From an uncultured bacterium (GTDB taxonomy: Bacteria > Actinomycetota > Coriobacteriia > Coriobacteriales > Coriobacteriaceae): 7,833 nucleotides of DNA. Of this stretch, positions 1 to 5,129 are shown piece after piece. How positions within the stretch are numbered: the first letter of the stretch is position 1; each line of letters opens with the position of its first letter. Under the pieces are notes generated by a model. That model saw only the letters and a list, made by a program, of their open reading frames with translations. It had not been told where the DNA came from and searched no databases. Where the stretch lies: positions 1 to 7,833 of the forward strand of contig CAJMRZ010000063.1 in assembly GCA_905215945.1 (NCBI GenBank). Direction: 5' to 3'. The translations under genes and the position numbers were made by a program.

Positions 1-569
1 GCGTTGATGTTGAAGAAGCCGCCGTCCTCCCCCGCCGCAACCGTAACGATCACGGGAATGTACTCGCTGTCGAGCAAGCGCTCGATATAGTCGGTGTTGA
101 CGTGCGTGACTTTACCCACGCGACCGAGCTCGGGGTCGAGCGGCTCGGCGATGAGCGTGCCAGCATCGCTGCCCGACACGCCCACGGCCAGGTTGCCGTG
201 GTGGTTGATGGCGGCAACCAGCTCCTGGTTAACCTTGCCGCCCAGCACCTCGCGCACGATATCCATAGTCGCCGGCGTGGTCACGCGCTGGCCGTTCTTA
301 AACTCGACGGGAATATCGTAATGGCTCAGCGCCTCGTTGATAGCCTTGCCGCCACCATGCACGATGACGGGACGCATACCGATGATCTTGAGCAGGACGA
401 TGTCGCTCATCACGTCGCGGCGCAGCTGCTCGTCGACCATGGCGGCTCCGCCATATTTGATAACAACCGTCTTGCCGGTCAGGTTCTTAATCCACGGCAG
501 CGCTTCGAACAGCAGCTGCGCGGTTGCTTCGTTGGATTCGCTCGATCGACAATCGCGTGCGAATTTCAT
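1..569 (-). CDS. argB: Acetylglutamate kinase ArgB, 3' end cut off by window edge
   Basis: This cytosolic enzyme phosphorylates N-acetyl-L-glutamate with ATP, the second step of arginine synthesis. The N-terminal 189 residues are visible; the family is usually about 260-300 residues, so roughly a third is missing. Visible landmarks are the glycine-rich KYGGAAM (residues 38-44), HGGGK (71-75), VSGSDAG (about 131-137) and FFNIN at the edge, which normally continues into the substrate-binding Asn-Ala-Asp. About 32 residues precede the first beta strand. Short arginine-insensitive ArgB proteins such as that of E. coli lack this, while arginine-inhibited hexameric enzymes carry an N-terminal helix here, so feedback inhibition by arginine is inferred. 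I chose the ATG at 569 because GAGG lies 6 nt upstream. An in-frame ATG at 581 would add four residues but has a poor ribosome binding site. The gene follows argJ after 81 bp and is probably in the same transcript. Confidence 0.95.
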   Translation of the reverse strand, partial: MKFARDCRSSESNEATAQLLFEALPWIKNLTGKTVVIKYGGAAMVDEQLRRDVMSDIVLLKIIGMRPVIVHGGGKAINEALSHYDIPVEFKNGQRVTTPATMDIVREVLGGKVNQELVAAINHHGNLAVGVSGSDAGTLIAEPLDPELGRVGKVTHVNTDYIERLLDSEYIPVIVTVAAGEDGGFFNIN

Positions 570-608
570 AATCTGCCTCATCTTTCGTATCGTTATCGCG
601 CCGTGCTC

Positions 609-640
609 CGCTGTCCGCAATCGCGGCAAGATGCGCAGCG
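609..640 (-). other. Small hairpin between argJ and argB
   Basis: In the 81-bp gap the minus-strand RNA can form CCGC/GCGG (623-626 with 615-618) closed by GAUU. It is flanked by CGCUG/CAGCG (636-640 with 609-613) with an asymmetric internal loop. No U-run follows, so it does not look like a terminator. It may be an incidental GC-rich fold or a processing or stability element. Nothing else is visible in this gap apart from the argB ribosome binding site. Confidence 0.2.
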
Positions 641-650
641 TGCCTGGAAT

Positions 651-1919
651 CTAGGAACGGTAGTCGCCGTTGATGGAGATGTACTCATGCGTGAGGTCGC
701 AGGTCCACACGGTCGTTGCCGCGTCGCCTGCGCCCAGGTCGGCCGAGATCACGATCTCGGGCGCCTCGAAACGTCGTAGAGCCTCGTCCTCGTCAAAGGG
801 AACAGTCAGACCGTCGCGACAGACAGGCATGCCCATCATGTCGATGGAAACGTCTTCCTGATTAAACTTCACGCCGCACTTACCGAGCGCCATGGCAACG
901 CGGCCCCAATTGCAGTCATGGCCGGCGATGCAGGTCTTAACGAGCGGCGAGTTGGCAACGGCACGGGCGGCGATATCGGCCTCCTCGTCGTTAGCGGCGC
1001 CGGTAACGTTGACCGTAACAAGCTTGGATGCGCCCTCACCATCGGCGGCGATATTGCGCGCCAGGCTCTCGCACACCTCGTGCACGGCAAATGCCAACTC
1101 GTCAAAAGCATCGGAGCCCTCGACGATAGGCTCGGCATCTGCGGCAGCGGCGCCGGAGGCAAGCATGATGCAGGTGTCGTTGGTCGAGGTGTCGGAATCG
1201 ACCGTTACCTTGTTAAAGGTCTGCTTGACGGTCGAGAGCAGCAGGGCATGAAGTGCCGCAGGCTCGACGGGGGCATCGGTAGTAATGACCGCGATCATGG
1301 TGGCCATATTGGGCATGATCATGCCCGAGCCCTTGCACATTCCGCCTACCGTATAGACATTGCCCGCATGACCCGCAGCCTCACTGACGTAGGACACGGC
1401 GTACTCCTTGGAGTGCGTGTCGGTCGTCATGATGGCGCGAGCGGCATCGGCGCCACCGTGGGCGGAGAGCGCCTCGTAGGCAGCAGGAATGGCGGTCTCA
1501 AACGTGTCGATCGGCAGAATCTGGCCAATCATACCCGTGGAGGCAATCAGAATCTGCTGAGGCTCGCAGCCGATGACCTGCGATGCGATGCTGCACGTCT
1601 CGCGCGCGCATGCAAGGCCGGTCTCACCCGTGGCGGCGTTGGCATTGCCAGAGTTGACCGAAACGCCGGCGATGATACCGTAACCCTTGTCGGCACCGCC
1701 CAGGTTGGCACGGCTCACCTGCACGGGCGCCGCGCAAAAGCGATTGGTGGTAAACACGCCAGCACCGGGACAGGGTTTATCGGGCACGACGAGCGCGTAA
1801 TCCAGACGCTCGGGGTTCTTGCGGAACCCAGCGTGGATGCCCGCAGCTTTAAAACCAGCCGCAGCCGTAACGCCACCCTCGACGGCGCGAATCTTGATAT
1901 CAAACAGCTCGGTATTCAT
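651..1919 (-). CDS. argJ: Glutamate N-acetyltransferase / ornithine acetyltransferase ArgJ
   Basis: ArgJ moves the acetyl group from N-acetylornithine to glutamate, regenerating N-acetylglutamate and releasing ornithine. Some members can also acetylate glutamate from acetyl-CoA. The 422 residues match a full-length family member. The self-cleavage site lies in KGSGMIMPNMATM, with the predicted cut between Ala206 and Thr207. Thr207 would become the N-terminal nucleophile of the beta chain. Thr128-Gly129 (STGMIG) is the likely oxyanion hole. NSGNANAATG (89-98), DSDTSTNDT (241-249) and the C-terminal YISINGDYRS are further family blocks. Whether it is mono- or bifunctional cannot be read from the sequence, and no argA or argE is in the window. 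The start at 1919 has AAGGAG 11 nt upstream, a rather long spacing, but no other in-frame start fits better. It lies 134 bp after argC and 81 bp before argB. Confidence 0.96.
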   Translation of the reverse strand: MNTELFDIKIRAVEGGVTAAAGFKAAGIHAGFRKNPERLDYALVVPDKPCPGAGVFTTNRFCAAPVQVSRANLGGADKGYGIIAGVSVNSGNANAATGETGLACARETCSIASQVIGCEPQQILIASTGMIGQILPIDTFETAIPAAYEALSAHGGADAARAIMTTDTHSKEYAVSYVSEAAGHAGNVYTVGGMCKGSGMIMPNMATMIAVITTDAPVEPAALHALLLSTVKQTFNKVTVDSDTSTNDTCIMLASGAAAADAEPIVEGSDAFDELAFAVHEVCESLARNIAADGEGASKLVTVNVTGAANDEEADIAARAVANSPLVKTCIAGHDCNWGRVAMALGKCGVKFNQEDVSIDMMGMPVCRDGLTVPFDEDEALRRFEAPEIVISADLGAGDAATTVWTCDLTHEYISINGDYRS

Positions 1920-2012
1920 CGTCTTTATGACTCCTTATGTCAAACAAAAAACGGACATCGGTTGGTGCGCCATGCCAGTCGTGATCATGAGACCAGCTTA
2001 AGAGTGGCGCCC

Positions 2013-2051
2013 CATTCGATGCCCGACTACCAAATCGTTAACAATCGAATG
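2013..2051 (-). repeat. Inverted repeat just after argC stop
   Basis: Perfect 8-bp arms, CATTCGAT (2013-2020) and ATCGAATG (2044-2051), flank a 23-nt spacer that contains GTTAAC. The element starts 2 nt past the argC stop codon in the 134-bp argC-argJ gap. No U-run follows it on the minus strand. It could act as an intercistronic stability or processing hairpin, or a weak attenuator, but a role is only inferred. The rest of the gap holds a T-rich run (about 1945-1950) and the argJ ribosome binding site, and I see no gene in it. Confidence 0.35.
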
Positions 2052-2053
2052 TG

Positions 2054-3124
2054 CTACACCGGGCACGCCACTGTGGGCAAGCCTCGTCGCTCGTCAAAGC
2101 CAAAGACGATATTGGCGCACTGGACTGCTTGGCCCGCAGCGCCCTTGCACAAATTGTCGATAGCACCCGTCGCCACCAGCACGCCCGCGCGCTTGTTGAG
2201 CGCGAGGCCAATCTGGGCAGCGTTGGTGCCGACGACCGAAGCCGTCTTGGGCTGCTGGCCGGCATCGAGCACGCGCACAAAGGTGCGACCGGCGTAGAAC
2301 TGCTTGTAATGGTCGACAACGTCCTCAAGGGTCAAGGTATCGAGAGCCTGCGGCGTGAGCGGCAGCGTCACCGTGGAGAGCAGACCGCGCTTGAGCGGTG
2401 CCAGGTGCGGGGTAAAGACGACGCGATCGGTCAGGCCAAGGATTTGCTCAATCTCGGGCGTGTGGCGATGCTTGCCCACGCCGTAGGCCTCCAAGTTCTC
2501 GTCGGCGCTGCAAAAATGGGTGCGGGCGTTGCAGGACTTACCGGCGCCCGTCACGCCGCTAATGGCATCGACAATCACGGGGCCGTTCTCGGCCACCCAG
2601 CCCGCGCGCACGGCGGGCGCGGCGGCAAGGCTCGTTGCGGTGGGATAGCAACCGGCGCAGGCGACCAGCACGGATTTGCCGTCGGCATGGTCGGATGCGG
2701 CGGTCTCCAAGTCCTGGCAGAACAGCTCGGGCAGACCGAAGGCACGGGTCTTGAGCAGCTCGGGGCTCGCATGCTCGGCGGCATACCAAGCCTCAAAAAC
2801 GGACGCGTCGTTCAGACGGTAGTCGGCCGAAAGATCAAAGCAGGAGACGCCCGATGCAAGCAGCGCGGGCACCTGTGCCATGGCAGCCGTGTGCGGCACG
2901 GCCAAAAAGACCGCGTCGCAGTTCTTGAGCTCGGGGGCATCATGCGTGGTGAAAACCAGATCGCTCACACCAGCAAAGCTCGGATACACCGCGGACAGCG
3001 GCTGGCCGGCATCGGCGTTGGACGTAATGGCAGCAAGTTCAAACTCGGGATGACCGAGGACGAGGCGAATGAGCTCGGCTCCGGCATATCCAGCCGCGCC
3101 GACGATTCCAACCTTCAAAGACAT
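2054..3124 (-). CDS. argC: N-acetyl-gamma-glutamyl-phosphate reductase ArgC
   Basis: ArgC reduces N-acetylglutamyl phosphate with NADPH to the semialdehyde, the third step of arginine synthesis. The 356 residues match full-length type-1 ArgC. The N-terminal Rossmann motif GAAGYAG (9-15) binds NADP. The catalytic cysteine is Cys159 in CAGCYPTA, and the active-site histidine lies in KHRHTPEI (about 218-225). HLAPLKRGLLST (240-251) and LCKGAAGQAVQ (325-335) are typical of the family. The more usual Asn-Pro-Gly-Cys before the catalytic Cys is Cys-Ala-Gly-Cys here, giving a CxxC pair (156/159). The start at 3124 is supported by AAGGAG (3131-3136) with 6-nt spacing. It is the first gene of an argCJB operon and has an ArgR-like operator and a leader hairpin upstream. 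Confidence 0.96.
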   Translation of the reverse strand: MSLKVGIVGAAGYAGAELIRLVLGHPEFELAAITSNADAGQPLSAVYPSFAGVSDLVFTTHDAPELKNCDAVFLAVPHTAAMAQVPALLASGVSCFDLSADYRLNDASVFEAWYAAEHASPELLKTRAFGLPELFCQDLETAASDHADGKSVLVACAGCYPTATSLAAAPAVRAGWVAENGPVIVDAISGVTGAGKSCNARTHFCSADENLEAYGVGKHRHTPEIEQILGLTDRVVFTPHLAPLKRGLLSTVTLPLTPQALDTLTLEDVVDHYKQFYAGRTFVRVLDAGQQPKTASVVGTNAAQIGLALNKRAGVLVATGAIDNLCKGAAGQAVQCANIVFGFDERRGLPTVACPV

Positions 3125-3138
3125 ATCAGACTCCTTGT

Positions 3139-3170
3139 CTGCGATTTATGCACCGATGCGCATTTCGCAG
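3139..3170 (-). promoter_or_regulatory. Leader hairpin next to the argC ribosome binding site
   Basis: On the minus-strand RNA an outer stem CUGCGA/UCGCAG (3165-3170 with 3139-3144) surrounds an inner stem AUGCGC/GUGCAU (3158-3163 with 3148-3153, one G-U pair) closed by the loop AUCG. Single A and AAA internal loops separate the two stems. The structure ends 2 nt before AAGGAG of argC. It could tune translation or RNA stability; a metabolite-sensing role is not supported by any motif I know. Confidence 0.35.
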
Positions 3171-3193
3171 CAGTCGTTATGAAGTGGGTTGAA

Positions 3194-3202
3194 ACTTTAG
3201 CA
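3194..3202 (-). promoter_or_regulatory. Candidate argC promoter, extended -10
   Basis: The minus strand reads TGC TAAAGT, an extended -10 (TGn) plus a hexamer matching TATAAT at four of six positions. TTTACG, a fair -35, lies 21 bp upstream, too far for a classical promoter, so recognition would rest on the extended -10. Transcription would start near 3187, leaving a leader of about 62 nt that includes the hairpin at 3139-3170. The operator-like repeat at 3211-3245 covers the -35 area, as expected for a repressed promoter. Confidence 0.35.
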
Positions 3203-3210
3203 CCAAAAGA

Positions 3211-3245
3211 TGCATGAATACGTAAATGGCTTGCATATTCATGCA
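3211..3245 (-). promoter_or_regulatory. Probable ArgR/AhrC operator upstream of argC
   Basis: Perfect 10-bp arms TGCATGAATA (3211-3220) and TATTCATGCA (3236-3245) are separated by 15 bp. Each arm contains CATGAATA, the start of the published B. subtilis-type ARG box. Read on the minus strand from 3243, the 18-mer matches that consensus at about 13 positions by my count; the opposing copy matches only about 9. Position between two operons and upstream of argC fits arginine-dependent repression. The arms are spaced further apart than the half-sites of one E. coli ARG box, so the exact binding layout is uncertain. Confidence 0.55.
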
Positions 3246-3290
3246 TTGAAACATTCCCGACACATTCGCTTGAAGGAATTGACAAATGGA

Positions 3291-3345
3291 GCGGGCCCCA
3301 TATTACCCAGTGCACCTTACGGTGACGTTGCAATGTGGGGCCCGC
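3291..3345 (-). terminator. Long two-tier hairpin, probable terminator of the flavin operon
   Basis: A perfect 10-bp inverted repeat GCGGGCCCCA (3291-3300) / TGGGGCCCGC (3336-3345) encloses 35 nt. That interior contains a second stem, CACC/GGUG, closed in the minus-strand RNA by GUAA, a GNRA-type tetraloop (3313-3324). It lies 44 bp after the stop of the last operon gene and upstream of the argC promoter. The downstream tract (CTCCATTTGTCAATT) is only mildly U-rich, so termination efficiency is uncertain. The rest of the 265-bp gap 3125-3389 holds the arg control elements and no credible gene. Confidence 0.5.
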
Positions 3346-3389
3346 TATATGCGAGAATTTGAATTGTCGAAGCTTGCTGAGAGACTCGT

Positions 3390-3800
3390 TTAGAGCTCGA
3401 CCGGCACCCATTCGTCGTGATTGCAGATAAAAGCCTCGGGATCCTCGACGCTAAAGAAGACGAGCGTGGGGTCGTTAGGCCCCTCATAGTGCTCGCCCAG
3501 GTGCTCTAGATGCTTCCACCCGGCTTCGCGCATTTCGCCTAAAGCCCGGTCATCCAAGCCGGCACGCCCGCGCAAGATGAGCCAGCCATGGCCCGGCCAC
3601 CAACTCGTGGCCTCAAAGCGCTGGTTTTGCAGCAGCTCTTGCCACACATCTTTGGTGCGCGCTGTTACAAACCACAGCTTGCCATCCTGGATCTGCGCAA
3701 ACGAAAACGGACGCACATGAGGCTGTCCGTCAACGCTCGTCGCCAAATACCATGCCGGCACCGACGTCAGATACTCCAACACCGTATTCAATCCGTCCAT
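3390..3800 (-). CDS. Pyridoxamine 5'-phosphate oxidase-like split-barrel protein (copy 1)
   Basis: A small cytosolic protein of 136 residues from the FMN-binding split-barrel superfamily (PPOX-like). Recognisable parts are the N-terminal YLTSVPAWYLATS, then PHVRPFSFAQ, GKLWFVTARTKDVWQEL, and a Trp-rich middle (about residues 66-76). It is much shorter than true PdxH (about 210-220 residues) and lacks that enzyme's C-terminal part, so I do not call it a pyridoxine oxidase. Related small proteins bind FMN, F420 or heme and reduce varied substrates; the substrate here is unknown. The start at 3800 has AGGAGG four bases upstream. It follows copy 2 by 51 bp and appears to be the last gene of the operon led by the FMN riboswitch, so flavin binding is a reasonable inference. 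Confidence 0.85.
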   Translation of the reverse strand: MDGLNTVLEYLTSVPAWYLATSVDGQPHVRPFSFAQIQDGKLWFVTARTKDVWQELLQNQRFEATSWWPGHGWLILRGRAGLDDRALGEMREAGWKHLEHLGEHYEGPNDPTLVFFSVEDPEAFICNHDEWVPVEL

Positions 3801-3851
3801 GTGTCCTCCTGGCGCTAGCTAATTCGGAACGGGTAGTTAATTTGAGACGCG

Positions 3852-4298
3852 CTAGAGCTCCAGGCGCTCCTCGCTGCCGTCGATATCACAGAAGCGCGCG
3901 GCAATGTTGCGGACCGAAAAGAAAGCAAGGCGGCCGTCGTTGGCACTCTCGTGTTCCTCGCCGATGCCCGCCATGTGCTTAAAACCCGCTTGACGCACCT
4001 TGTCGCTCGCAACTGCGTCGTCCTCAAGTGCGGCTTCGCCGGTCAATACGATCCAGCATTCCCCCGGCTTCCAGCCCGAGAGCTCAAACTTGGGATTCGC
4101 ACTCAGCTCCGCCCACACATCCTTGTCGCGCGACGTGCAAAACCACAGCTTACCTTCATCGACCATGGCAAACGAAAACGGCCTCACGCGAGGCTGATGC
4201 CCGTCGGCCACATCGGTCGTGGCCAGATACCACGCCGGAATGCGCCTGAGATACGAGCAGGCGCGCTCAAGCTGAGCCGTGCGGTCGTTGTCGGTCAT
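3852..4298 (-). CDS. Pyridoxamine 5'-phosphate oxidase-like split-barrel protein (copy 2)
   Basis: A 148-residue paralogue of the next gene downstream. By eye about 60 of some 135 aligned positions are identical, including PAWYLAT (21-27), RVRPFSFA (37-44), GKLWF, KDVW, a conserved NDxxLxFFSV near the C-terminus and a terminal EL. It has a longer N-terminus and a two-residue longer turn after YLATT. The family binds flavin in a dimeric split barrel; the reaction is unknown here. The start at 4298 has AAAGGGG five bases upstream. It begins 30 bp after the ecfT stop, with no promoter or terminator visible between them, so co-transcription with the riboflavin transporter is likely. The tandem pair points to a local gene duplication followed by divergence. 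Confidence 0.85.
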   Translation of the reverse strand: MTDNDRTAQLERACSYLRRIPAWYLATTDVADGHQPRVRPFSFAMVDEGKLWFCTSRDKDVWAELSANPKFELSGWKPGECWIVLTGEAALEDDAVASDKVRQAGFKHMAGIGEEHESANDGRLAFFSVRNIAARFCDIDGSEERLEL

Positions 4299-4328
4299 AG
4301 GGACCCCTTTCTTGCGCTCGAATCGCGC

Positions 4329-5129
4329 CTAAACAAGTTGAAGGTTGACGACGATGACGCAGATGAGCAGCAACGCCGTCACCACCGCCGCCAACGCATC
4401 GCCGCGGCCAAACGTAAGTGCATGCAGACGCGTGCGTCCCTGTTCGCCGTGATAGCAACGCGCATCCATGGCGGCCGAAAGCGTCTCGGCATGACGGAAC
4501 ACGCCCGTGAACAGCGGAATCGCCACACTGCCGAGCATACGCACGCCGCCGAGCGGGCCTCCCGTCACGCGCGCACCGCGGCTCGCCTGCGCATCGGCCG
4601 TCTGCTTCATCTCGGTGGCAAACTGCGGCATAAAGCGCAGCGCGATGCCCATGATCATGCCGAGCTCATGCGCCGGAAGCCCCACGCGCGCAAACGGTGC
4701 GAGCAGACGCTCAAAGCCCGCGGTGAGGTCGAGCGTCGGTGTGGTGAGCGTGATAGCGCTCATACCGGCCATCATCAAGGTCAGGCGGCACGCCATAAAG
4801 GCGGCGGAATGCAGCGAGCCCTCGCTTATCTGCAAAAAGCCGAGCTGCCACAGAATGCGCCCGCTCTGGTCGGAAAACAGGTTGAGCACCGCGACTACCG
4901 CGACGATCGCCAGCAGCGGCGCCATCGATGATAGGACCCGGCGCAACGGCACCCGGGACACGGTATAGATCAGAACAACGAAGATTGCGACCGGGACCAG
5001 TCCGCAGAAGCTACTGACCGTGAGCGTCGTGATCAGAAACACAAAGCCCAAGAGCAACTTAGTTCGCGGGTCCAGGCGGCGGATCGCACTATCGCCGGGA
5101 TAGTAGCTGCCAAACGAAAACGCCTCCAT
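4329..5129 (-). CDS. ecfT: ECF transporter transmembrane component EcfT
   Basis: EcfT is the membrane scaffold that couples ATP hydrolysis by the EcfA ATPases to reorientation of the substrate-binding S component. The protein has 266 residues with several hydrophobic segments (roughly 26-60, 68-85, 108-135 and a C-terminal one at 245-266). LDPRTKLLL near the N-terminus is typical. Two cytoplasmic coupling motifs are visible: AQASRGA (about 180-186) and AMDARCYHGEQGRT (about 220-233), corresponding to the paired Ala-Arg-Gly motifs that contact the ATPases. I chose the ATG at 5129, which overlaps the TGA of the ATPase gene by one base (TGATG) and has GGAGG seven bases upstream. A TTG at 5135 would add two residues but sits almost on the Shine-Dalgarno sequence. 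Translation is probably coupled to the ATPase gene. Confidence 0.93.
   Translation of the reverse strand: MEAFSFGSYYPGDSAIRRLDPRTKLLLGFVFLITTLTVSSFCGLVPVAIFVVLIYTVSRVPLRRVLSSMAPLLAIVAVVAVLNLFSDQSGRILWQLGFLQISEGSLHSAAFMACRLTLMMAGMSAITLTTPTLDLTAGFERLLAPFARVGLPAHELGMIMGIALRFMPQFATEMKQTADAQASRGARVTGGPLGGVRMLGSVAIPLFTGVFRHAETLSAAMDARCYHGEQGRTRLHALTFGRGDALAAVVTALLLICVIVVNLQLV

Noticed and set aside
918..2297. Long plus-strand open frame opposite argJ and argC
   Set aside because: It has no recognisable domain, is His/Arg/Gly-rich in the manner of an antisense frame, and lies opposite clearly conserved ArgJ and ArgC. High GC codon bias explains it.
2051..3217. Long plus-strand open frame opposite argC
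   Set aside because: It is the antisense shadow of argC, with no family motif and no ribosome binding context of note.
3125..3389. T-box or other amino-acid leader riboswitch upstream of argC
   Set aside because: I looked for the T-box GGGTGGNACCGCG motif and for a leader peptide with repeated Arg codons and found neither.
3115..3411. Minus-strand frame of 98 codons in the argC upstream region
   Set aside because: It runs through the hairpin, the operator and the argC ribosome binding site and overlaps the PPOX stop. It shows no family features.
3390..4298. True pyridoxine/pyridoxamine phosphate oxidase (PdxH)
   Set aside because: Both proteins are far too short and lack the PdxH C-terminal part; only the general split-barrel fold is supported.
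3951..4931. Long plus-strand open frame opposite the second PPOX gene and ecfT
   Set aside because: It is very rich in Arg and His, spans two real genes and their gap on the other strand, and has no domain.
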